Source: an uncultured Veillonellaceae bacterium
GTDB lineage: Bacteria > Bacillota > Negativicutes > Veillonellales > Negativicoccaceae
NCBI GenBank assembly: GCA_947254705.1
Contig: CAMYCX010000051.1
Location: forward strand, 1 to 9,285
Direction: 5' to 3'
DNA: 9,285 nucleotides
Below the pieces are notes generated by a model that saw only the letters and a program-made list of their open reading frames with translations, was not told where the DNA came from and made no database searches. Shown in pieces: positions 1 to 9,285 of the stretch (position 1 is the stretch's first letter; every line of letters begins with the position of its first letter). A program made the position numbers and the translations under genes.

Positions 1-1075
1 CATCCTTGCACCGACACGCGAACTGGCCCGCCAAATCGCCGATGTGGCGCGCCCGCTTGCGACCATCGTCGGGATCGACCTCGTGACCGTCACCGGTGGC
101 GCGACACTGGAAAATCAGCTGCAAAAATTGAAACGTCGTCCCCAACTCATCATCGGTACCCCGGGGCGCATTCTCGATCATCACGAACGGGGCGCGCTGA
201 TCCTGTCTTCCGTACGGCATATCGTACTCGACGAAGCCGACCAAATGCTCGCCATGGGATTTTTACATGACATGCAAACCATTCTCGACGCTTGCGGCAA
301 GCCGCGACAACTGCTGCTCTTTTCCGCAACGCTGCCCGCCCCCGTGCGGCGACTCGCCAAAAGTGCCATGCGCAACCCCGTCTCGATCAACGCGGACGGA
401 GGTACCGTCGTTCTCGATGCGATCGAGCAGCGGATTTATCTCATTGACGAAGACCGCAAAACCGCCCTGCTCCGTCACCAACTGGAAGAGTTCAATCCCT
501 ATCTCGCCATCATCTTTTGCAACACCAAGGAACGGGCCACCGCACTGACCTATGAGCTCGCGCGAGCGGGACTGCCCGTCGAAGAACTGCAAGGCGACAT
601 GTCGCAAAGTGCACGCAATCGGATTTTGCGGGAATTTGCCAAAGGCCGTTTCCCCTACCTCGTCGCGTCCGACATTGCGGCGCGCGGCATCGACATCGAC
701 GGCGTCTCCCATGTATTTAACTACGACGTACCGAGCGATACCGACTACTATATCCATCGGATCGGCCGCACGGGGCGCGCCGGCCGCGACGGTCTCGCCG
801 TGACCTACGTCACGCCGCGCGACATCGGCAAACTGCGCCGGATCGAAGCGCGGATCGAGCAACCGTTGACGAAGTACGGCCCCGACGGCACCGTACGCAC
901 CAAAAATCCCCGTGCCCGCAAGAAAAAAGTCATTCTCCCCGGAGAATACCGCCCCACCAAAGAAAAACTGCACAAGCAGGAACACGGCGGCACGAATACC
1001 CGTCGCCGTCGTGCCGGCAGCACCGATACCCGCCGCCGCAATCGCGCGAAATCTCGCCGTCGGGGGCGTCGATGA
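1..1075 (+). CDS. DEAD-box ATP-dependent RNA helicase, 5' end missing
   Basis: ATP-driven RNA unwinding enzyme acting on structured RNA in the cytoplasm (ribosome assembly, mRNA decay or cold adaptation in this family). The reading frame is open from base 2, giving 357 visible residues. It begins inside motif Ia (PTRELA, residues 4-9). Then follow TPGR (53-56), the DEAD box itself (77-80), SAT (108-110), the ARGID motif V (about 227-231) and motif VI HRIGRTGR (252-259). From about residue 290 to the end is a short, very basic Arg/Lys tail, probably for RNA binding. The Q motif and Walker A lie before the window, so roughly 80 residues are missing. The set of motifs is intact, so the enzyme should be active. 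Its TGA stop is shared with the ATG of the next gene. Exact subfamily (CshA/CshB, RhlE or DeaD type) cannot be fixed without the N-terminus. Confidence 0.95.
   Translation, partial: ILAPTRELARQIADVARPLATIVGIDLVTVTGGATLENQLQKLKRRPQLIIGTPGRILDHHERGALILSSVRHIVLDEADQMLAMGFLHDMQTILDACGKPRQLLLFSATLPAPVRRLAKSAMRNPVSINADGGTVVLDAIEQRIYLIDEDRKTALLRHQLEEFNPYLAIIFCNTKERATALTYELARAGLPVEELQGDMSQSARNRILREFAKGRFPYLVASDIAARGIDIDGVSHVFNYDVPSDTDYYIHRIGRTGRAGRDGLAVTYVTPRDIGKLRRIEARIEQPLTKYGPDGTVRTKNPRARKKKVILPGEYRPTKEKLHKQEHGGTNTRRRRAGSTDTRRRNRAKSRRRGRR
1062..1075 (+). promoter_or_regulatory. Translational coupling junction, helicase to licD
   Basis: A run of five G (1062-1066) stands 5 bases before the ATG at 1072 and is the only Shine-Dalgarno-like element there. 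The helicase stop TGA (1073-1075) overlaps that ATG as ATGA. I infer that licD is translated largely by ribosomes that end on the helicase and restart. The weak G-only binding site supports dependence on coupling. Confidence 0.6.
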
Positions 1076-1863
1076 GACCGCTCGCACTGCCTGAATTACA
1101 GGCCCGTCTCACCGAGTCGCTGATCGCCTTCGACCGCTACTGTCGCCGCCATGATGTCCGCTACTCCCTCTGCGGCGGCACATTGATCGGCGCGGTTCGC
1201 CACCAAGGATTTATCCCGTGGGACGATGATACCGACGTCATGATGACCCGCAGCGAGTACCGTCGTCTCGCACGTATCTGGCGGGAAGACCCCGATCCCG
1301 ACTATACCCTTCTCACCGATGATCCGAACGCGCCGGCCTATGCCGCCGAAAGCGGCAAATGGTTTGCGAACGCCACCGCGCCCCTGCATCCCGTCAATGA
1401 ATTCGACATCGGTCTTTTCATGGATATTTTCGTAGCGGACGGCCTGCCCGATGATCCCGCCGCGGCCGCCGCTCATTTGAAACGCGTCCACCTCATGGGC
1501 AAACGTTTCAAAAGCATTTACAAGCGTCGGCGCAAACCGCTCTTTCGCCTGTTGCAACAACTCGCTCCGGCGTACCGGCCGCACCGACTGTACGACCGTA
1601 TGATGCGGGAAATTGCGCGCTATCCCGACACCCAAGAGCAACTTGCCTTCGTCCTCGGATCGAGTCGTGACATCAAGCGGGAAACCATCCCCCGACACTA
1701 CTTCGATCATTTTGTCGAACTTTCTTTTGAGGGACATCACTTCCTTGCCATTGCGGAATATGACGCCTATTTGCGACATTACTACGGCGACTATATGCAG
1801 CTGCCGCCGGAGTCGGAGCGATTGTCTTACCACACCCGCAATCATGTATTGAAACGGGAATAA
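1072..1863 (+). CDS. licD: LicD family phosphocholine transferase
   Basis: Predicted to move phosphocholine from CDP-choline onto a sugar of a surface glycan (lipopolysaccharide or teichoic-acid-like polymer), at the cytoplasmic side of the membrane. The 263-residue length is normal for LicD. The family's hallmark block is at residues 35-56: GGTLIGAVRHQGFIPW followed by the acidic DDDTDV, the likely metal/nucleotide site of this nucleotidyltransferase-fold family. It is preceded by an amphipathic helix (about 8-30) ending in the usual RHDVRY. A second acidic patch, LFMDIF, is at 115-120. The C-terminal signature YLRHYYGDYMQLPP is at about 233-246. There is no signal peptide or membrane span. 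The start at 1072 gives a normal LicD N-terminus and the ATGA overlap. It faces licABC, which makes the other pathway steps. LicD-like proteins can also transfer other phospho-alcohols, but the neighbouring choline kinase makes phosphocholine the best guess. Confidence 0.9.
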   Translation: MRPLALPELQARLTESLIAFDRYCRRHDVRYSLCGGTLIGAVRHQGFIPWDDDTDVMMTRSEYRRLARIWREDPDPDYTLLTDDPNAPAYAAESGKWFANATAPLHPVNEFDIGLFMDIFVADGLPDDPAAAAAHLKRVHLMGKRFKSIYKRRRKPLFRLLQQLAPAYRPHRLYDRMMREIARYPDTQEQLAFVLGSSRDIKRETIPRHYFDHFVELSFEGHHFLAIAEYDAYLRHYYGDYMQLPPESERLSYHTRNHVLKRE

Positions 1864-1866
1864 TAT

Positions 1867-1900
1867 AAAAGGAGTCGAGCATCAATACTCGACTCCTTTT
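1867..1900. terminator. Bidirectional intrinsic terminator between licD and licC
   Basis: A perfect 13-bp stem pairs 1867-1879 (AAAAGGAGTCGAG) with 1888-1900 (CTCGACTCCTTTT), with an 8-base loop. T runs follow on the + strand (to 1901), and the A run at 1867-1870 gives a T run on the - strand. It starts 3 bases after the licD stop and lies 12 bases beyond the licC stop on the other strand, so one hairpin can end both convergent transcripts. Confidence 0.9.
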
Positions 1901-1912
1901 TGTTGCTCGATA

Positions 1913-2602
1913 TTATTTTTTTGCCGCCCATGCACACAATCCCGCGTACTGCGCCTGCGTATCCATCTCTCGCGCCGCATCGGACGCAACCACCACCGTA
2001 CGGACTTCCGTCTCGCTATACAAATGCGTCGGAATATCATCCCAGTACGCCTTCGGGTTCAACAGCTCCTCCTCCGTCATGTACGTCGGCAATACTTCGC
2101 AAATACGGCGCGCCGCCGCCGCCGTCCAGTAGGACACGCCGAGCAATGACGGCGCATGTTCCGCCGTTACATCCATCGCGATCACGCGGCCGGAGGCATC
2201 CGTTCGGGGGACCCACTCGGCGCCTTCTTCCTCCCGCTGAATCAAATAATACGTACTGCACGTCATCGGCACCAATATATCGTCCAGCACGACAACATCG
2301 CCGTCAATCACCAGACTGTCCCCGAACCGTTCCGCCGCACAGGCAAACGAATAACGATTATTATATACCGCGTAATGCGGATTATGTATCAGCTCCACGC
2401 CGTATTTTTCGGGAAGATAGGCAAAACGCTCCGCCTGATACCCCGTCACGATCGTAATGTCGGTAATATCGTTACGCTGCAAAAACCGCAACGTATGCTC
2501 CAACCCGGGCAACCCGTTGACGTCCAGTAACGTCTTACTTGTTTCCTTGGTCATACTACCGAACCGCGACCCCAACCCGGCCGCTAAAATAATTGCATTC
2601 AT
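1913..2602 (-). CDS. licC: Phosphocholine cytidylyltransferase, LicC type
   Basis: Makes CDP-choline from CTP and phosphocholine, the donor used by LicD. The protein is 229 residues, the usual LicC size. It opens with the sugar-nucleotidyltransferase signature MNAIILAAGLGSRFG (loop at 7-15) and a conserved Lys in TSKTLLDVNG (Lys23). It continues with the LicC-like stretch NPHYAVYNNRYSFACA (about 74-89), the metal-binding Asp of VIDGDVVV (about 97-104), and YWDDIPTHL near the C-terminus (about 188-196). The start at 2602 is chosen because this signature sits at residue 1 in the family. The frame stays open upstream to 2752, but that part only mirrors licB. The licB stop is 1 base upstream. A GGAG about 14 bases before the ATG is rather distant, so translation probably depends on coupling to licB. 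The enzyme could activate another phospho-alcohol, but licA next door argues for choline. Confidence 0.9.
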   Translation of the reverse strand: MNAIILAAGLGSRFGSMTKETSKTLLDVNGLPGLEHTLRFLQRNDITDITIVTGYQAERFAYLPEKYGVELIHNPHYAVYNNRYSFACAAERFGDSLVIDGDVVVLDDILVPMTCSTYYLIQREEEGAEWVPRTDASGRVIAMDVTAEHAPSLLGVSYWTAAAARRICEVLPTYMTEEELLNPKAYWDDIPTHLYSETEVRTVVVASDAAREMDTQAQYAGLCAWAAKK

Positions 2603-2603
2603 C

Positions 2604-3551
2604 TTACTGAAATCGACTCCATTCCCGTTTCCATACCGACCATGGCGCTGCCGTCCACCATGCCCCCGCCATGACACCGACCGCCGCACCAACCACGGCT
2701 CCGCTCGGCCACACGCCGGCCGCTGCCGCGCCGAATGCGACCGCCCAGGCACTGTAGGTAATATTCAACCCCATTGCCCGAATCGGGCCGATGGCCGCAA
2801 TAGCCCGATAATACCATTGATAACTGAACGTTCCGACCAGTGCCGTCAAGGCCACGCCGAGCAGCAACATCGGATCCGTCGTAAGCTGCCACCAGACTTC
2901 CGTCAGTCCGAGCAGCGGAATCAGCACCACCGCATACACGATCCCCGACACCGTCTGTCTGATTTGCAATGCCGTTTCCGCCGTCACATCACGGCTCACG
3001 CCGTAGGCGCAAACTACGCATTCCGCGCCCCAACCGAAGGCACAGGCCAGTCCGAACAAGATCCCCGTGACCGCGCCGGTCGTTTCCGTCGGTACACCGC
3101 CGAGACACATCATCGACACCACCGCCACGGACAAACCGCCGCCCATATGCCGGCGAAATCCGTCCAAACGAAACATAATCGCCAGCCACACGCCGACAAT
3201 CGGATAAAGCGACGATACCACCGCCGCCGTACCCGCGCCCGCATAATGGATCGCCAACAGGTAACAACTCATCCCGAGCGGGCCGCCCAACAGCGCTGCC
3301 AGCAACATCAAGCGTCCGCTCCGCGTTCCCAGCGCACGCCCCATCTTGCGCCAACCGCGGCGACCGCGCCAACAACAAAGCCACCCCGCCGAGCACAGAT
3401 CATGCCACGCCACCAGACACAACGGCGCCCATATCCCGAGCGACGGCAATGACGTCTGTAACAGCAGCCAACCGAGCAAGACCGCGTCCAATCCCCAGCA
3501 CATTCCCGAACCGAGACCGTATGCCGCGCCTTTCCCCGTCAAGCGATTCAC
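2604..3551 (-). CDS. licB: DMT/EamA-family choline permease, LicB type
   Basis: Inner-membrane transporter predicted to take up choline for the kinase LicA. It is a 315-residue protein with ten hydrophobic segments, at about residues 8-32, 38-60, 80-104, 108-128, 137-152, 160-184, 200-220, 228-254, 259-280 and 286-303. This is the two-times-five EamA repeat layout of the drug/metabolite transporter superfamily. The second EamA copy carries the typical GTFSYQWYYRAIAAIGP stretch (about 240-256). The start is GTG at 3551 and overlaps the TGA of licA by 4 bases (GTGA). A G-rich Shine-Dalgarno (GAGGGGGG) sits 6 bases before it. Substrate cannot be read from sequence; choline is inferred from its position between a choline kinase and a cytidylyltransferase, the same order as in the Haemophilus lic1 locus. 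Confidence 0.85.
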   Translation of the reverse strand: MNRLTGKGAAYGLGSGMCWGLDAVLLGWLLLQTSLPSLGIWAPLCLVAWHDLCSAGWLCCWRGRRGWRKMGRALGTRSGRLMLLAALLGGPLGMSCYLLAIHYAGAGTAAVVSSLYPIVGVWLAIMFRLDGFRRHMGGGLSVAVVSMMCLGGVPTETTGAVTGILFGLACAFGWGAECVVCAYGVSRDVTAETALQIRQTVSGIVYAVVLIPLLGLTEVWWQLTTDPMLLLGVALTALVGTFSYQWYYRAIAAIGPIRAMGLNITYSAWAVAFGAAAAGVWPSGAVVGAAVGVMAGAWWTAAPWSVWKREWSRFQ

Positions 3552-3565
3552 CGGACGCCCCCCTC
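3548..3565 (-). promoter_or_regulatory. licA-licB coupling junction with G6 run
   Basis: On the - strand the licA end reads GAG GGG GGC GTC CGG TGA, and the licB start GTG overlaps this stop as GTGA. The six-G run (3563-3558) is 6 bases before the GTG and serves as its ribosome binding site. It also places a G GGG GGC heptamer in the licA frame, seen directly; any slippage there is only a possibility. Confidence 0.6.
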
Positions 3566-4480
3566 ATCACCACGTTCCGACGGCCATCCGTACTGCGACC
3601 GGCCCGTCGCCAAAATCCGCATCGCCGCCGCCAACCGACGGTCGCCGTAATCGCCAAACGATACGCCGTGCTGCTCTTTCACCGCCGTCCATACCAGCCA
3701 CAACACATGCTGCAGCCATTCATACAATAGCAACTTTTCCGCCCAGACCGCCGAGTCCGCCGACACGCCGTATGCCGCCAGAAAATGCGCCCGCGCCGCC
3801 GCGGGTAAATGCGACTCGCTCATATACGCGGCGATATCCCACGCCCGATCATTGTACCCCGAATACTCCCAGTCGAGAAGATACAGACGCTTTCCCGCCA
3901 GCAACCAATTCTCCGGTACTAAATCGTTATGGCAAGGCACCCGTTCCGTACCCAATTCGTGTAATCGTTGCTCCAACGACGGCAATACCGCTTCACAAAT
4001 CGTATACTGCGGATACCGCGTCAGACTCACCGGCTCCTTGAGCATCGACACATAGCGGTCATACTCCGTCCGAAAAGAAAACTCGCCCTGCATTGGCAAA
4101 TCACTCTCATGCAGCGCCCGCAGCACACCTGCCACGCCCGTCAATACCTCGGGCTGTGCCGCTGCACCGTCGCCCAGCGTCTGCGCCCCGTCGACATACA
4201 CCGTAATCTTGACGCCGTCCGCACCGAAATGCACCACCTCGGGATGCCACCCGCGCGACTGCGCCATTGTCGTATGCGCGCCTTCACGCGGGCGATTGAC
4301 CATCCGTCCCGTACCTTCACCGGGAATCCGCACCACATATCGACGCATGCCGACCGTACACAAAAAATTCCGATTGGTCATGCCGCCGATCGGCTCGATT
4401 GCCGTGATACTGTCCGACGCTATATTCAATGCTTGTGCCAACTCCCGACACGCACGTGCCGCCTGCACCGTCATCGCCAT
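3548..4480 (-). CDS. licA: Choline kinase, LicA type
   Basis: Phosphorylates choline with ATP to phosphocholine, the first committed step of surface phosphocholine decoration; cytoplasmic. The protein is 310 residues from the chosen start and carries the choline-kinase/aminoglycoside-phosphotransferase fold. It has the ATP loop PIGGMTNRNFL (about 30-40) and YVVRIPGEGTG (about 48-58). Brenner's motif CHNDLVPEN (catalytic Asp, about residue 187) is followed by the choline-kinase motif LLDWEYSGYNDRAWDIA (about 202-218, metal-binding Asp). All key residues are present. The start is ATG at 4480 because AAGGAG lies 8 bases upstream. The GTG at 4489 overlaps that AAGGAG and cannot use it. The gene has its own promoter and leads the licA-licB-licC unit. 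No CAAT or other short tandem repeat is found in its 5' end, unlike the phase-variable Haemophilus gene. An ethanolamine kinase is the main alternative. Confidence 0.92.
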   Translation of the reverse strand: MAMTVQAARACRELAQALNIASDSITAIEPIGGMTNRNFLCTVGMRRYVVRIPGEGTGRMVNRPREGAHTTMAQSRGWHPEVVHFGADGVKITVYVDGAQTLGDGAAAQPEVLTGVAGVLRALHESDLPMQGEFSFRTEYDRYVSMLKEPVSLTRYPQYTICEAVLPSLEQRLHELGTERVPCHNDLVPENWLLAGKRLYLLDWEYSGYNDRAWDIAAYMSESHLPAAARAHFLAAYGVSADSAVWAEKLLLYEWLQHVLWLVWTAVKEQHGVSFGDYGDRRLAAAMRILATGRSQYGWPSERGDEGGVR

Positions 4481-4488
4481 TTCGGCCA

Positions 4489-4494
4489 CTCCTT
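4489..4494 (-). promoter_or_regulatory. Ribosome binding site of licA
   Basis: AAGGAG at 4494-4489 on the - strand, 8 bases before the ATG at 4480. This spacing fixes the licA start and rules out the in-frame GTG at 4489. Confidence 0.8.
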
Positions 4495-4531
4495 CATTCC
4501 ATCGTAATGTTCCATTTTATAACTATGTAAA

Positions 4532-4559
4532 ATTATACCACACGCAGCGCCGACATCAC
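4532..4559 (-). promoter_or_regulatory. licABC promoter, extended -10 type
   Basis: The - strand reads TGGTATAAT at 4540-4532: a perfect TATAAT preceded by the TGn extension. A weak -35 (GTGATG, 4559-4554) stands 16 bases upstream, as often seen with extended -10 promoters. Transcription should begin near 4525, giving a leader of about 45 bases. The -35 overlaps the stop codon of the glycosyltransferase gene. There is no terminator between that gene and licA, so read-through is also possible. Confidence 0.7.
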
Positions 4560-5707
4560 CGACGATCTTGCCCGTTCTCTTCAAGCGATACCCGCGATGA
4601 GCCGTATTGCTTACGTACCGCTGCGGCCACCTCGTCCGGCGTAATCGCGGACATCGTATCACGGCGACGACGCGTCGTCACAATCGTACAATCTTCTCGC
4701 CGCAACGGCCGCCAATGCGGTGCTTTCTGCCGCATCAATACCACCTGCGGCCGATGCAGCAACGATGCCAAATGCATGACCGACGTTTCCACCGAAATCA
4801 CCAAATCGCTGCCCGCCAACATCGCGGGCAGTTCCCAGAACCCTTCCGTGGCACTGAAGAAATGCATTCGCGTACCGTCCGACCGACGAATCATCGTTTC
4901 CACGGCCGCCCGATCATCAGGCATCCCGTTCACCAACCAAATCGCATCCGTCCACGGCGCATCCTGCGACAACAACTGCACCAACTTCGCCACATGAGAC
5001 AGCGGCCATGTCCGCTTGCGGTTTTTCGCAAACGCATTGATAAAGATCACCGGTGTGTCGCTTGTTACCCCATATTCCGCCAGTACCTTTGCCGCAGATG
5101 ACCGGGCCGCATCGGGTACGGTCATCTGCGGTACCTGCGCCCAATCCGCTTCTACCTCGGCAAACACACGAAAAAATCGCAAATAGCTGTCGATAATATG
5201 TCCGCCCTTCTCCACGATAAACGGTATCTCCGCATCGACAATCCGACGATACTCTCGAACATCACGCCCCAACTTCCACCAGCACGTTTCCGGCTCCCAT
5301 GCCATCAGCACCGCCTGCGGAGCGATCGTTCTGCAGGCCCGCAAGACTTGCAACTGTCCTCGCCCCGAGAGCGCAATCACGACATCATATGCCGCCGCCC
5401 GCGCGGTCGTCATACATTCCGCCACCGACGTTCCCCGATACATCTCCGTATACACATGGCGAAACAATCTCGTATCTTCCGCCCATTCGCAAATAATCGG
5501 GTTCACCAATTTCCCGCCGCCTTGATGAAAGCGATTCGTATGAAACGCCTCATCAAACATCACGTCCCACATCTTTCCCGGATACCGCGCCTGTACCGCA
5601 CCGATCACCAAATGCTGATAGCAAAAATCTCCCAATGCCATCGGCAACACCAACAATATACGCTCCGCTTGTACCCAGCGTCGATGTAATTCGTCACGAT
5701 TCATCAT
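4556..5707 (-). CDS. GT9-family glycosyltransferase (heptosyltransferase-like)
   Basis: Probable transferase of heptose or a related sugar onto a lipopolysaccharide core or other surface glycan, acting at the inner face of the cytoplasmic membrane. It is 383 residues with the two-Rossmann GT-B plan. The N-terminal part has ILLVLPMALGDFCYQ (about 17-31), where GD fits the GxGD acceptor loop of this family. The C-terminal part has VIFINAFAKNRKRTWPL (about 220-236, with the family's K-x-WP) and the donor-site region MLAGSDLVISVETSVMHLAS (296-315). The usual DSG before xxH is replaced by ETS, a divergence worth noting. Two ATGs (5707 and 5704) are in frame; GGAG at 5716-5713 is 5 and 8 bases away, so the second may be the true start. 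Its stop overlaps the licA promoter. Sugar specificity cannot be assigned. Confidence 0.8.
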   Translation of the reverse strand: MMNRDELHRRWVQAERILLVLPMALGDFCYQHLVIGAVQARYPGKMWDVMFDEAFHTNRFHQGGGKLVNPIICEWAEDTRLFRHVYTEMYRGTSVAECMTTARAAAYDVVIALSGRGQLQVLRACRTIAPQAVLMAWEPETCWWKLGRDVREYRRIVDAEIPFIVEKGGHIIDSYLRFFRVFAEVEADWAQVPQMTVPDAARSSAAKVLAEYGVTSDTPVIFINAFAKNRKRTWPLSHVAKLVQLLSQDAPWTDAIWLVNGMPDDRAAVETMIRRSDGTRMHFFSATEGFWELPAMLAGSDLVISVETSVMHLASLLHRPQVVLMRQKAPHWRPLRREDCTIVTTRRRRDTMSAITPDEVAAAVRKQYGSSRVSLEENGQDRR

Positions 5708-5712
5708 TTATT

Positions 5713-5716
5713 CTCC
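5713..5716 (-). promoter_or_regulatory. Ribosome binding site of the GT9 gene
   Basis: GGAG on the - strand, 5 bases before ATG 5707 and 8 before ATG 5704. Either ATG could be used; they differ by one Met. Confidence 0.6.
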
Positions 5717-5744
5717 GTTTCCTGTTCCTGTTTTCATTGTCATT

Positions 5745-5774
5745 ATTATATCGTATCACTCCCGCTTTTCCCAC
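5745..5774 (-). promoter_or_regulatory. Likely promoter of the GT9 gene
   Basis: A perfect TATAAT at 5750-5745 (- strand) lies about 38 bases before the GT9 start and just beyond the terminator of the oxidoreductase gene, which is where a new promoter is needed. The -35 is poor (GTGGGA with 18-base or TGGGAA with 17-base spacing), so the call rests mainly on the -10 and the position. Confidence 0.5.
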
Positions 5775-5802
5775 AAAAAAGGAGCTCGTATGAGCTCCTT
5801 TT
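5775..5802 (-). terminator. Intrinsic terminator of the pyruvate:ferredoxin oxidoreductase gene
   Basis: A perfect 11-bp stem pairs 5802-5792 (AAAAGGAGCTC) with 5787-5777 (GAGCTCCTTTT), with a 4-base loop. A run of six T follows on the - strand (5780-5775). It begins 17 bases beyond the stop codon of the gene and separates it from the GT9-lic unit. The A run in the stem could also support weaker termination in the + direction. Confidence 0.9.
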
Positions 5803-5819
5803 GCATTTTCGCGTTTCGT

Positions 5820-9285
<3,466 letters not shown>

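Noticed and set aside
263..1087. Open frame on the - strand (274 codons) opposite the helicase
   Set aside because: It lies inside a gene with all helicase motifs intact and resembles no known family; an antisense shadow.
1096..1845. Open frame on the - strand (249 codons) covering almost all of licD
   Set aside because: The frame is open only because the matching codons are rare in licD. The licD strand carries the conserved motifs and an operon-like start.
2603..2752. Longer licC with 50 extra N-terminal residues
   Set aside because: The extension overlaps the licB coding region and has a composition typical of an out-of-frame reading. The family signature begins exactly at the Met at 2602.
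2457..3452. Long open frame on the + strand (331 codons) opposite licB and licC
   Set aside because: It mirrors licB and the licC start. Its product is a low-complexity Arg/His/Pro/Gln-rich sequence with no recognisable motif, as expected from the antisense of GC-rich coding DNA. licB has a full ten-segment membrane pattern.
4481..4489. licA start at GTG 4489
   Set aside because: This GTG overlaps the AAGGAG ribosome binding site, which is properly spaced only for the ATG at 4480.
4481..4662. Small open frame on the - strand running from the end of the GT9 gene into licA
   Set aside because: It covers the GT9 3' end, the licA promoter and the ribosome binding site, and has no convincing start signal of its own.

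Overview
The window looks like a piece of chromosome from an anaerobic, Gram-negative-type (diderm) Firmicute, most likely of the Negativicutes (Veillonella/Selenomonas/Megasphaera relatives). The evidence is a one-polypeptide pyruvate:ferredoxin oxidoreductase, a GT9 heptosyltransferase-type glycosyltransferase of the kind used for lipopolysaccharide, AAGGAG-type ribosome binding sites, TATAAT promoters and hairpin-plus-T-run terminators. The DNA is GC-rich by eye. The lineage is inferred and was not tested by a search. Composition looks even across the window. I saw no tRNA, rRNA, insertion sequence, CRISPR array or phage gene.

Layout, left to right. Positions 1-1863 on the + strand hold the 3' part of a DEAD-box RNA helicase, overlapped by 4 bases (ATGA) by licD. 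A symmetric hairpin at 1867-1900 follows and can end transcription from both sides. From 4480 down to 1913 on the - strand runs a tight three-gene unit: licA (choline kinase), licB (DMT-family choline permease) and licC (phosphocholine cytidylyltransferase). licA overlaps licB by 4 bases (GTGA), and licB and licC are 1 base apart. A good extended -10 promoter lies just before licA. Upstream on the same strand is a GT9 glycosyltransferase (5707 to 4556), with its own likely promoter and no terminator between it and licA. Further upstream is the large 3' part of the pyruvate:ferredoxin oxidoreductase gene (9285 to 5820), closed by a strong terminator at 5775-5802. No gap between genes exceeds about 115 bases.

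How the genes work together. LicB imports choline, LicA phosphorylates it, LicC activates it to CDP-choline, and LicD transfers phosphocholine onto a surface glycan. The window therefore carries the complete phosphocholine (ChoP) decoration pathway. The GT9 enzyme next to licA suggests that the acceptor is lipopolysaccharide or a related surface glycan. The unusual part is the arrangement. The transferase licD is split off, faces licABC convergently, and is translationally tied to an RNA helicase. There is no tetranucleotide repeat tract of the kind that phase-varies licA in Haemophilus. The helicase and the oxidoreductase are housekeeping neighbours.
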